Shown here one piece after another: positions 18,018-27,106 of a stretch of 64,000 nt of DNA. Under the pieces are notes generated by a model. That model was given only the letters and a program-made list of their open reading frames with translations, was not told where the DNA came from and searched no databases. Location of the stretch: contig NZ_JAGRPU010000008.1 of NCBI RefSeq assembly GCF_024606225.1, positions 62,001 through 126,000 on the forward strand, given 5' to 3'. The DNA is from Endozoicomonas sp. ISHI1. GTDB lineage: Bacteria > Pseudomonadota > Gammaproteobacteria > Pseudomonadales > Endozoicomonadaceae. Position 1 is the stretch's first letter. Each line of letters opens with the position of its first letter. The position numbers were made by a program, and so were the translations under genes.

Positions 18018-19069
18018 ATGGAGAGAGGGTAAGACAGGCAGGGTTATCGCTGGTGGAGATGATGGTCGCCCTGCTGCTGGGGCTTTTTCTTATCGCAGGT
18101 ATTGGACACCTTTTTTTGACTGCCAATCGTACTTACATGCTTCAGGATGAACTCTCCCGCATTCAGGAAAATGCCCGCTTTGCTATTGATCTGATCGCAA
18201 GGGATATTCGCATGGCTGGTTCTACAGGTTGCCCCCTCAGTGCGGATATTGCCAATGCAGTATTTACCAGCATGGATGACCGCACCTGGATGGCGCACTT
18301 TGATAAGGGCATTCTGGGTGTTCCTGTGGCTAATCATTCCAGAGTCGATAGCAATGCTATTTCAGAGAGTGTTGTCATACACAGGATTGACCTGGAAAGC
18401 GGGCTGAATGTTGTCAGCCATAATACCGGCACAGCCAGAATGACGCTTTCGGAACCTCATAGTTTTAATCAGGGGGATCTTCTGGTTGCGGTTCGCTCTG
18501 ACTGCCAGGGAGTTTCTGTTTTCAGTGCCGGAGCCAATACCACCGGCTCAACGGTCTCTCACGAATCAGCTTCCAGTGGCAACTTGTATAACTGCACCAG
18601 CCAGTTGGGTGGTAACTATAACTGTCTGACATCCGCTGCTGATGCCAGAGGCGAGAGTCATACCGGCTCACAGGTTTTTCCACTGTCGTCTGTCGTTTAC
18701 TACCTCAGGGACAGCAATGGTGTTCCGAATCTCTATCGCAGGTTTGCCGGTGAAACAGCCTCTGGCGCAATTAATTCAGCTGAAGCGCTTCTTGAAGGTG
18801 TAGAAGACTTAAGTCTGCGTTATGGCTATGACACTGACGCCGATGGCATTGCAAATCAGTACAGGACCGCTTCAGACATAGGGTTATTCAGTCTGGATTG
18901 GCAAAATGTCACCAGTGTCCGGATGGAATTACTGGTTAGAAGTTTTCAGGAAGTGACGGACACACCTCAGTCCTATTTTTTTGCCGGAAACCGAATAACC
19001 CCCACAGATAATTTTTTACGCCGATCTTTTGTGTTCACCATGGAGTTGCGGAATCGAATTCCGCAGTGA
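18014..19069 (+). CDS. pilW: Minor pilin PilW (cluster B)
   Basis: A 351-residue PilW-type protein: leader ending RQAG, then LSLVEMMVALLLGLFLIAGI, IQENARFAIDLIARDIRMAG, and the C-terminal LRRSFVFTMELRNR. It overlaps pilV by 4 bp and is followed by pilX after 10 bp. Its closest relative in this window by eye is cluster D PilW (same length, same VTSVRM/ATSIRI..LLTRS ending region). Confidence 0.88.
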   Translation: MNGERVRQAGLSLVEMMVALLLGLFLIAGIGHLFLTANRTYMLQDELSRIQENARFAIDLIARDIRMAGSTGCPLSADIANAVFTSMDDRTWMAHFDKGILGVPVANHSRVDSNAISESVVIHRIDLESGLNVVSHNTGTARMTLSEPHSFNQGDLLVAVRSDCQGVSVFSAGANTTGSTVSHESASSGNLYNCTSQLGGNYNCLTSAADARGESHTGSQVFPLSSVVYYLRDSNGVPNLYRRFAGETASGAINSAEALLEGVEDLSLRYGYDTDADGIANQYRTASDIGLFSLDWQNVTSVRMELLVRSFQEVTDTPQSYFFAGNRITPTDNFLRRSFVFTMELRNRIPQ

Positions 19070-19079
19070 GGATCGCTCA

Positions 19080-19640
19080 ATGAAGAGTCCGATAGAGTCC
19101 CAGCAGGGAAGTGTGTTACTGGTCAGTCTGGTGCTGCTATTGATTATCACAGTAGCAGGTATTACTTCGATCAGGGTGGCCAGTCTGGAAGAGAAAATGA
19201 CCGGTAACTTCCGAAATGAACAGTTGGCCTTTCACTCTGCCGAAGTAGGTGTGCTTGAGGCTGAAAATTATGTTGCCAATACTGTTTTTTCGCTTTCCAG
19301 TTTTAATGCGGACTGCAGTAATGGGCTTTGTTTCAATGGCACCCAGAGTACCGAGGTTGGAACCTGCGAAAATAGCACTGACAGGCCATGGGAAGATGAG
19401 TCTGTCTGGTTGACGTCTTCAAAGCATCGGACAACTGCCATCAATCTGGAGGGAGTTTCTGCTCAGGCCAAATACATTGTTGAGTTCCGGTGCTATCTAC
19501 CTAAGGAAAGTGATGGCCCTATTCCCGACCCGGCCATTTTTAGTGACTGGGCCCAGTTTTATCGAATTACCGTACTGGCAACCGGTGGCTCGACAGATGC
19601 CAGGGTCATGTTGCAGACCACTTACAAGAAGAATGACTAG
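19080..19640 (+). CDS. pilX: Minor pilin assembly protein PilX (cluster B)
   Basis: A 186-residue PilX-type protein from the ATG at 19080 (MKSPIESQQG), with the ribosome site gagga. QQGSVLLVSLVLLLIITVAG is followed by EEKMTGNFRNEQLAFHSAEVGVLEAE, the classic PilX/PilV-like region, and the ending RVMLQTTYKK. The longer frame from 19029 would run into pilW and is unlikely. Confidence 0.86.
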   Translation: MKSPIESQQGSVLLVSLVLLLIITVAGITSIRVASLEEKMTGNFRNEQLAFHSAEVGVLEAENYVANTVFSLSSFNADCSNGLCFNGTQSTEVGTCENSTDRPWEDESVWLTSSKHRTTAINLEGVSAQAKYIVEFRCYLPKESDGPIPDPAIFSDWAQFYRITVLATGGSTDARVMLQTTYKKND

Positions 19641-19684
19641 CAAGAAGATTGACTAGCAGAGCTTTAAGCTCAAGGAGTGCAGTC

Positions 19685-22600
19685 ATGAAGATAAGACAAA
19701 CACTGATAAAAAGCCTCTCTGTTCTGTCAGTCTGGTCCACTTTTGCATCAGCAGATCCTTCATCGAATCTCTATTCTTCGGTGCCACCACTGTTAAGTCG
19801 CAGCTCGGAGCCTCTGGTCATGTTGGTGATGTCGGTTGATCACGAGCTGTTTAAAAAAGCGTATCCGGATTACTCGGACCTGGATGGTGATGGTCAGTTG
19901 GATGTGACTTATAAAGACAACTTCGAGTACCTGGGGTACTTTGAAAGTCAGTGGTGCTATTCCTACAGTTCCTCTAATGGTCGTTTTTCTCCGGCTGCAC
20001 AGGCAACCGGTAGCAACGGCCATTACTGCGATACATCAGCTGCGCCATGGAGTGGTAACTTTCTGAATTGGGCCACCATGAGTCGAATGGATGTGCTGAG
20101 AAGGGTGCTCTTTGGGGGTAAACGCTCTGCTGATACTGCATCTCTGACCGTTCTTGAACGAGCCTATTTACCCAGAGATATTCATGCTTTTGTCAAAGTC
20201 TACAAAGGCAGTGATCTTGCCAGTCTGACTCCTTACACTGGTTCCGTAAGTCTCTGCAATCTGGCGACCAGTGAAGGTGGTGAGCCAAAGCTTCGTATTG
20301 CCAGTGGACAATGGCCTCGCTGGGCATCCACTGAAGTGATTCAGTGCCAGTGGGGGACGTCCAACAGTCCTTCCAGCAGTGATGAGTTAGCAGAAAATAC
20401 GGTTCGGGTTGAGTCTTGCGTAACAGGTAAAGATGCATCAACATCGGATCGTTGCAGAGAATATTCCAATGGCAACGCCAAGCCGATAGGTTTGCTGCAG
20501 CGCTATGGTGAAGATGGCAGTATCCGGTTTGGCCTGATCAGTGGCAGTTACGACAAGAATATTTCTGGCGGATTGCTGCGTAGAAATATCTCTAAAATTG
20601 GCGGTAACTCGTCGTCTTCTGATGATGAGGTCAATGTCTCTAATGGTATTTTTAATAACTCCGTCAATGGCATCATCCAGCACATCAACAGCTTCAGAAT
20701 TGCCAGATACAGTTACAGTCAGAATAAATATACCGACTGCAGCACTTATGGCATTTCTATTGATACCTTCAAATCCGGGCGTTCAACCTATTCCAATCGA
20801 CATTGCAGCAACTGGGGCAATCCACTGGCCGAAATGTATCTGGAGGCTCTGAGATACTTTGCTGGTCAGTCATCACCCTCCAGTGCGTTTGATACCAGTG
20901 TTGATGATCAATTTGTGTCAGGATTATCCACCGAGTCCTGGATTTCTCCTGTCACTTCAGCCAACGCTTGCGCCAACTGTTCTATTATTCTGCTGTCCAG
21001 TGGACTGAACTCTTTTGATTCCGATGAACTCTCGAGCAGTGCCGACTTGCCCGGCTTGTCCGGTACTGCCAGTGTCAATAGTAAAACCGATGAAGTGGGT
21101 GAGCTTGAATATAACAATAATTTCGCTGGTAACTATCTGGTGGGTGGGACTGGTAGCACACGACAATGTACAGCCAAGTATCTTAATGGGTTGTCAGAAG
21201 CCAAAGGTTTATGTCCTGAACTGCCTCAGCTGGAGGGTAGTTATCAGGTGTCCGGATTGGCTTTTTATGGCAACCAGACCGATTTGAACAGTACTCTCGA
21301 TGGTGTGCAAAAAGTCAAAACCTATTCTATTCAGTTAGCAGAAAGTATGCCCAGCTTTACCCTGAATGCCGGTGGCAAGTCTGTCACTTTCCAACCGGTT
21401 TGTCATACCAGTTCCAATTTTGGCACGGGAACGAATTTCTCTGGAAGTGGTAGTGACTGCTCACTGACCGATGTAGTGGTAGAAAATACAGTACTGAATT
21501 CTGATGGTGAGGTTGTGGAAGGCAGCTTGCTGTTTACCTGGGAGGACTCTCTCTGGGGTAATGACTTTGATTATGATGCTTCTTCACGAATCAAATTTTG
21601 TGTAGGAACCCAGTGCACAGCCACTTCAGATTCAACCTTGAGCATTGGAAGCTTTGGCAGTGATCAGATACGAATGGCTGTTCATGTAGACGGTGTTTAC
21701 GCTGGATTGAACTTGAGGTTCAGTTACACAATGGCCGGTACCTACGACGATGGATTACAAAATGATTTTGTCTACAAAGGGCAGGCGGGTTATGAAGTGA
21801 AAAACTTTACGGCCAGTGGCAACTCTGCAGGCCGACTGGAAAAACCGCTCTGGTTTGCGGCTAAATACGGAGGCTTTGTTGACCTTGATGGTGATGGTAC
21901 TCCCAAGTATGACGATAATGGCGATGGGATTTCAGATGATGACCGTGAGTGGGACAGCCGAAATAATACTACCGGCTCGTTAGGGGCAGATGGTTTACCT
22001 GACAACTATTATTTCGCTCGCAATCCCAGTCAGCTAGAGGCTCAGCTAGGGCAAGTTTTACAGGATATTGTCAGCAGGGTCTCCTCTGCCACCAACGCAG
22101 CCCTTTTTTCGAACAGTCAGACCGGAACAGGTGTTCTCTATCAGGCTCTGTTTCAACCCGTTATGGAGTACAACGGTAAAACAATTTCCTGGGGAGGAAT
22201 GCTTCATGCCCTCTTTGTAGACAGTAAAGGCTTACTCCGGGAAGATAGTAATGGCAATGACAGGCTTGATGATTACTCTGTTGACAAAATCGTAGAGCTG
22301 GTTTTTGACCCCAACTCCAACCAGACTCTGTTTCAGCGGTATTCTACTTCAGATTCAGGGGGGACACTGACACCCGATGGCGCTCTCCAGTCCCTCAATC
22401 AGCTGAATGCAATCTGGGATGCCAGAGATCAATTGTCCAGTCTCTCCAATGTCACCAGCCAGCGCACATTCAGTTCTCTCGCTTCAGGCGGCCGCCATAT
22501 TTTGACCTGGTTGGATGAAAATAATAATGGTGTCGTTGATACCGGTGAAACTCTGCCACTGACGCCTGATACATTCAACACAATGGAAGGTTATTTGGGG

Positions 22601-24454
22601 GTTTCAGCATCTGAGGTTGCCAATGTCGTCAACTATGTTCGTGGTGAGGAAATCTCCGGAACCCGTTCAAGAACCATCGACTACGATGAAGACGGAGAAG
22701 ATGACGTCTGGCGTCTTGGTGATATTATACATTCAACACCGCAGCTGGTCTCTTCTCCGGGAAGCCGGTTCGATGCCCTCTATTCCGATACCACTTATAC
22801 CACCTTTTATGAACAATACAAAAACCGTCGGCACGTGCTTTACGTAGGCGGTAATGACGGAATGATCCACGCTTTTAATGGTGGCTTCTGGGATGAAAGT
22901 CAATATGGCTATAACGTTACTGGATACAATAACGAAGTCAGTCATCCATTGGGTTCGGAACTTTGGGCTTATACGCCCATGAATCTGCTGCCCCATCTGC
23001 AGTGGTTGAAAGAGCCTGACTATCCCCATGTTTATTACATGGATGCAGAGCCAGTAACTTTCGATGCCAACATTTTTGACAGTAATGACAGTGATTATCC
23101 CGGAGGCTGGGGAACCGTTCTGGTTATGGGTATGCGACTTGGTGGCGGTGGTTACGACGTGACCTTGGGAGGGAATAACAAAACACTGCGCTCTGCCTAT
23201 GTGGTGCTGGATATAACTAACCCAGAGGCCCCCCCTAAACTGCTGGCGGAAATAACCCATCCGGAACTAGGCTTTACAACTTCCCGCCCTACATTGGTAA
23301 AACGTCGTGTGGCTGCCAAAGATAGCCAGGGTGAAGATGACTGGAGTCAAGCACCTACGACGAATGAATGGTATCTGGCATTTGCATCAGGACCTATCGG
23401 TACAGGTGAGGCTGGAATACGAACAGCACTGGATGATGGATCGAGTAACCAGAATCTCAAACTCTTTGTCTATGATCTGAAAAGTAAAGCTTTTGTGTCG
23501 GGCATGGCAGCTATGGATTCAGGGATTTCTCAGGCGTACGGTGGCAATACTACAGCCGTCGATTGGGATCGGGATTATAAGGACGATGCTCTTTATCTGG
23601 GCGCTATTGAAACCGGTACATCAACTCTGGATGGGAAGCTTCTGAGATTGCGTTTGCAGGATACCCTGACCGACTCAACACTGACAACGCTTCTTGACAC
23701 CGGGAAGCCTGTTTCAGCCGCTCCTGTTGTGGCCTCAGACAAGAATCGTCACTGGCTTTATGTAGGGAGTGGAAGGCTTCTGACGTATGATGATAATCGC
23801 GCCACACAAACCCAGTCATTCTTTGGCTTCAAGGAGCCGCAGAGTAGCAACGGTGATTTAACGTATAATGCGGTGTCTTTGTCGGACTTGGTTAATACGA
23901 CGGACGTACAGGTATATACCAATGGCACTGTCAATAAGAAAACCAGCAGTGGCAATGTAGCCTTTACTGTGGACTCCTCAACCGTCGGCAGCTTTACTGC
24001 ACTTCAGTCAGTGATTGCGACCAAGAGTGGCTGGGTGCTTGATCTGGAGGGTGATGGTGTTATTCCTGCCGGAAGATCAATCACTTCGGCTTCCCGATTG
24101 TTTTCACTGGTTCTGTTCACTGAATACAGACCGTCAGAAGACAGTTGTCGAGTGGATGGCTCTAGCGCCCTGATTGGCTTGCATTACCAGACGGGGACCG
24201 CATCGCCCGATCCCGTTCTGGGTGGGCAGGATCAGGGCGATCAGGTCAGTGAGGATCTTTCCATAAAAAGAGTCAATCTGGGACTGGGTTATGCATCATC
24301 TCCCGTTATCCATCAGGGAGCCAGTGGTCATCGAACGGCGGTTACCCAGGGCGCTGGAGGCAGTATCAGCAGTCACGAACTGAATTACAATTTTCAGACT
24401 TCCGGTAGAATGTCATGGCGACAGATCTTGCGCATTCCCTGGGGAAGCGAATGA
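19685..24454 (+). CDS. pilY1: PilY1-like type IV pilus tip protein (cluster B)
   Basis: A secreted PilY1 homologue, about 1589 residues from the ATG at 19685, which has a strong aaggag site; a signal peptide ends near TFASA. The N-terminal part has a degenerate vWA region starting LVMLVMSVDHELFKKAYPDY with no DxSxS metal site, and an EF-hand-like DLDGDGQLD. Mid-protein there is another Asp-rich loop, DLDGDGTPKYDDNGDG. The C-terminal propeller has YVGGNDGMIHAFNGG and a Ca-type loop variant DWDRDYKDD in place of DIDGDG. It is clearly the same subtype as cluster D PilY1. Cluster B has no pilE after it. Confidence 0.88.
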   Translation: MKIRQTLIKSLSVLSVWSTFASADPSSNLYSSVPPLLSRSSEPLVMLVMSVDHELFKKAYPDYSDLDGDGQLDVTYKDNFEYLGYFESQWCYSYSSSNGRFSPAAQATGSNGHYCDTSAAPWSGNFLNWATMSRMDVLRRVLFGGKRSADTASLTVLERAYLPRDIHAFVKVYKGSDLASLTPYTGSVSLCNLATSEGGEPKLRIASGQWPRWASTEVIQCQWGTSNSPSSSDELAENTVRVESCVTGKDASTSDRCREYSNGNAKPIGLLQRYGEDGSIRFGLISGSYDKNISGGLLRRNISKIGGNSSSSDDEVNVSNGIFNNSVNGIIQHINSFRIARYSYSQNKYTDCSTYGISIDTFKSGRSTYSNRHCSNWGNPLAEMYLEALRYFAGQSSPSSAFDTSVDDQFVSGLSTESWISPVTSANACANCSIILLSSGLNSFDSDELSSSADLPGLSGTASVNSKTDEVGELEYNNNFAGNYLVGGTGSTRQCTAKYLNGLSEAKGLCPELPQLEGSYQVSGLAFYGNQTDLNSTLDGVQKVKTYSIQLAESMPSFTLNAGGKSVTFQPVCHTSSNFGTGTNFSGSGSDCSLTDVVVENTVLNSDGEVVEGSLLFTWEDSLWGNDFDYDASSRIKFCVGTQCTATSDSTLSIGSFGSDQIRMAVHVDGVYAGLNLRFSYTMAGTYDDGLQNDFVYKGQAGYEVKNFTASGNSAGRLEKPLWFAAKYGGFVDLDGDGTPKYDDNGDGISDDDREWDSRNNTTGSLGADGLPDNYYFARNPSQLEAQLGQVLQDIVSRVSSATNAALFSNSQTGTGVLYQALFQPVMEYNGKTISWGGMLHALFVDSKGLLREDSNGNDRLDDYSVDKIVELVFDPNSNQTLFQRYSTSDSGGTLTPDGALQSLNQLNAIWDARDQLSSLSNVTSQRTFSSLASGGRHILTWLDENNNGVVDTGETLPLTPDTFNTMEGYLGVSASEVANVVNYVRGEEISGTRSRTIDYDEDGEDDVWRLGDIIHSTPQLVSSPGSRFDALYSDTTYTTFYEQYKNRRHVLYVGGNDGMIHAFNGGFWDESQYGYNVTGYNNEVSHPLGSELWAYTPMNLLPHLQWLKEPDYPHVYYMDAEPVTFDANIFDSNDSDYPGGWGTVLVMGMRLGGGGYDVTLGGNNKTLRSAYVVLDITNPEAPPKLLAEITHPELGFTTSRPTLVKRRVAAKDSQGEDDWSQAPTTNEWYLAFASGPIGTGEAGIRTALDDGSSNQNLKLFVYDLKSKAFVSGMAAMDSGISQAYGGNTTAVDWDRDYKDDALYLGAIETGTSTLDGKLLRLRLQDTLTDSTLTTLLDTGKPVSAAPVVASDKNRHWLYVGSGRLLTYDDNRATQTQSFFGFKEPQSSNGDLTYNAVSLSDLVNTTDVQVYTNGTVNKKTSSGNVAFTVDSSTVGSFTALQSVIATKSGWVLDLEGDGVIPAGRSITSASRLFSLVLFTEYRPSEDSCRVDGSSALIGLHYQTGTASPDPVLGGQDQGDQVSEDLSIKRVNLGLGYASSPVIHQGASGHRTAVTQGAGGSISSHELNYNFQTSGRMSWRQILRIPWGSE

Positions 24455-24561
24455 TTCCATGGATCTCTGGTATTGCCCTTCATTCTTTTCGATTGGATAT
24501 TTACAATCATTGTTCGGTATTCACCAAATATGTCACATAACTTCAGTATTGGGTAAAGTCA

Positions 24562-26136
24562 TTATGCTTCACCCAAAAAGACCAGATAACGTCGCCAATC
24601 CAGACCTATTTTTTCGAGATAGGCAAGACTACAGCTCCGCACTTCTTCAGGGGAATAATCTCTGGATGCTTTGATGTCAGCAGGAACGGGTTCCAGAGGG
24701 ACGTTATCACGCCGACACTGGTGGACAAATTGAAACCAGGCCTGCAAGAATTCATTGACCAGTTGTACCTCTTCAGCTGTTTTAGGGCAGCGAAAAAAAC
24801 GGAATTCCATCGTTGGAAGTGCATCGATACCAGCTGTTCCGTTGATATGTAATAACGAGATCGCCATGTACTTTTCTGCAACGCCTGAAAGCGCATCAAA
24901 TTGATCGCATGGCCAAAACTTCCATTTCCCGGTCATATGCTGAAAGTCGGTCATATGAACAAATCGACTGTAAAAACCAGTAAACTGTTTCAGGTTTTCC
25001 ATTTTTTCTTCATTGGTTACTCCTTGCAGATTGCTGATGCAATAGTCCCCATCCATTAGTTTCGTATTATAATGCGCAATCATTTGATTCATCCTGACTA
25101 TCGCGCTACCCTTCAGCTTCTCAAAATCACCGAATGTTTTATGCCATTGCGCCTCTCTGTCCGAGACAATTCGTTTATCATTACCAAAAAATCTGAGTAA
25201 ATAGGGATTGTTTTGTAATTCACATTCGATTGCCATAATAATTGCGGGATCGCCGCCTGTAGCACTCAACACATCAACATGTTTGTGCCCCGAGCTATAA
25301 CTGATAACCCTGTTATTGCGCAGGAAATCAATCGCATTAATCACCTTTTTAAAGCATTCATGGACATGTTTATCATCTAAATGGTATGGCTTACAGTTTA
25401 TTTCAAGACACTCCATTGTATCCAGGAACGAGATAATCTCAAAATCATTGTTTAGGGTATACCGTCTCTGGTTATGTTTATTCAAACCAAGGTACTTAAA
25501 ACCCTGCTGTTCAAGGCGCTCTTCAAGAGGATACAGGGCTTTATGCCTAGCTTCACTTTTCGTGTCCGATAAAGAGTTAAGATAATATTCGAACTCTTCT
25601 CCATATTTAAGGCATGGACTCATCAATGGATACCCGCTGCTCTCCACGAATTCGGACTTTTTGGCAAACATACTGTCAATAACATGCATATAGCGTCGTT
25701 CAAATATTTCTGCCATCATCGATTTGTTAAATGTTTCGCGCAGGTCATCATCGGTGCGTAAAACACGCGACAACAAATTATTATTGCCATAGCCAGAAGT
25801 TTTGGCAATCTTAATGAAATCGGATTTATGTTTGTCAATAAAACCAAATATAGCGATTAGCTCAGAAAACTTGCCGTAACGTGATAATATTTTTTCAAAA
25901 AATTGAAACAGTTGCCTGCGCAAAAGCCAGGGTACATTATCGCCATTCTTCCAGACTGGGATAAAACCGGTTTCTGCAAGATAATCAATCAGCATTTCAG
26001 CGAGATCATAATTTAGACCTTTGTCTTTAAAATAGTCTTTGTTAGATTTTACTCCTTGTGAATGCTCTTGGAATATTTTCTTCAGGACATCACAGATCTC
26101 AGTAACCCTTCCAGTATCGATTGTTTGGTCTGGCAA
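24562..26136 (-). CDS. Amidoligase-like protein, main part (downstream of a frameshift)
   Basis: A 524-residue frame that looks like a putative amidoligase (ATP-dependent carboxylate-amine ligase of the glutamine-synthetase-like fold, Amidoligase_2 type). Supporting features: YGEEFEYYL, CLEINCKPY, SSGHKHVDVLSA (the family's G.HVHV element) and MEFRFFRCP (the family's EFR.F element). In relatives these residues bind metal/ATP. Its apparent start MPDQTIDTG overlaps the upstream frame 26099-26614, and in this frame the sequence reads on upstream across a T7 tract without a stop, so the real gene probably starts at 26614. It may be broken by one base or expressed by slippage. The functional call is moderate; no partner gene is nearby. 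Confidence 0.6.
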   Translation of the reverse strand: MPDQTIDTGRVTEICDVLKKIFQEHSQGVKSNKDYFKDKGLNYDLAEMLIDYLAETGFIPVWKNGDNVPWLLRRQLFQFFEKILSRYGKFSELIAIFGFIDKHKSDFIKIAKTSGYGNNNLLSRVLRTDDDLRETFNKSMMAEIFERRYMHVIDSMFAKKSEFVESSGYPLMSPCLKYGEEFEYYLNSLSDTKSEARHKALYPLEERLEQQGFKYLGLNKHNQRRYTLNNDFEIISFLDTMECLEINCKPYHLDDKHVHECFKKVINAIDFLRNNRVISYSSGHKHVDVLSATGGDPAIIMAIECELQNNPYLLRFFGNDKRIVSDREAQWHKTFGDFEKLKGSAIVRMNQMIAHYNTKLMDGDYCISNLQGVTNEEKMENLKQFTGFYSRFVHMTDFQHMTGKWKFWPCDQFDALSGVAEKYMAISLLHINGTAGIDALPTMEFRFFRCPKTAEEVQLVNEFLQAWFQFVHQCRRDNVPLEPVPADIKASRDYSPEEVRSCSLAYLEKIGLDWRRYLVFLGEA

Positions 26137-26614
26137 ATATCGATTTTGTTCTCTTGCAAAAAAACCACGGTCTTCCCTGCAGATCCTCCTTGTATAATAT
26201 AAAGCCGATAAAGATATTCAGTGCCTCATCGGTTTTATCATCTTCCTTCGTTTCTTCAAGCTGGTATTCCGGTTCTTTAACGTCAGACTTTTCGATGGTT
26301 ATTTTTTGATAATGCAATGTTTTGATAAGGTTCTGCAAAGTTTCCCGAAGATGTTCAGCTGCGGACAGTGGAGCCAGGTAAGTATCATGACCTGAAGCGG
26401 ATACTGGGCCAGGCCCGCCAAAGTGTGCAAGGCAAGAAACCTTGCGCTGTAAAACAGGTTGCTCTGAACCCGTGTAGTGACGTTTGCGATTAGCTGGCAA
26501 AAAAAACCTTGCCGCGTTGTCGCTGATAGACAGCCTGTCGACGCTGTCCTTTGGTGAGTAGGGCTCATTTCCGGTGGTCTTTCCATAGATGGCCCCAGAC
26601 TGCGATATATTCAT
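26099..26614 (-). CDS. 5' part of the frameshifted amidoligase-like gene
   Basis: A 171-residue frame starting MNISQSGAIYGKTTG. It is low in recognisable structure and rich in polar residues, with no signal peptide. In the last ~15 codons it changes from plausible protein to a short tail just after GRPWFF, exactly at a run of seven T (minus strand; 26158-26164). Removing one T joins it as PWFFAREQNRYLPDQT to the 524-residue frame, giving one protein of roughly 680 residues. The N-terminal part looks like the disordered start often seen in secreted effectors; that is only an impression. Confidence 0.5.
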   Translation of the reverse strand: MNISQSGAIYGKTTGNEPYSPKDSVDRLSISDNAARFFLPANRKRHYTGSEQPVLQRKVSCLAHFGGPGPVSASGHDTYLAPLSAAEHLRETLQNLIKTLHYQKITIEKSDVKEPEYQLEETKEDDKTDEALNIFIGFILYKEDLQGRPWFFCKRTKSIFARPNNRYWKGY

Positions 26615-27106
26615 GTACTTAACTCTCTGAAGTAATGTTTTTTGTGAGCAGACTGACTTCGACTATTAAGTCCAAAAAAAGTTCAAAGAACGATAATAAA
26701 GACCGGTGAGTTTGCTGCTTCAGGAAATCAAGAAGAGTGAGCCGAGGGCATAAAAGGTGATGATGCACATTGAGATCACGCAAAAAATTCAGCAGATCAT
26801 CGAGACACAGCCTACCGACTCGGCCATTTCAAAGAGGAGCCAGTATTGGCAATACAGATCATCAATGAACGTATAATCATAATGCCATTCTGGCGTCATA
26901 TGCCGGTTATTGGCTGTATCTCATACCAGACAGTGCTGTATGTCCAGTTATTTGAGTTGGGAGTCAGGTAGTCCGATCACTATTCTGAGGATGTGAAGTA
27001 AACAACTTTCTTATTAATGACTGATTGCTAAATTCTGGTCACGGTGCTAAAAATAGCACCACAGTACTGCATATAACAATCATCATAACAATAATAAGGA
27101 AAGAAG
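26615..27106. other. Intergenic region before the esterase gene
   Basis: No supported gene. It contains a short hairpin, ggtgcta-AAAA-tagcacc (27043-27060), about 45 bp before the esterase start, which could be regulatory or a terminator-like structure. I see nothing else recognisable. Confidence 0.5.
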
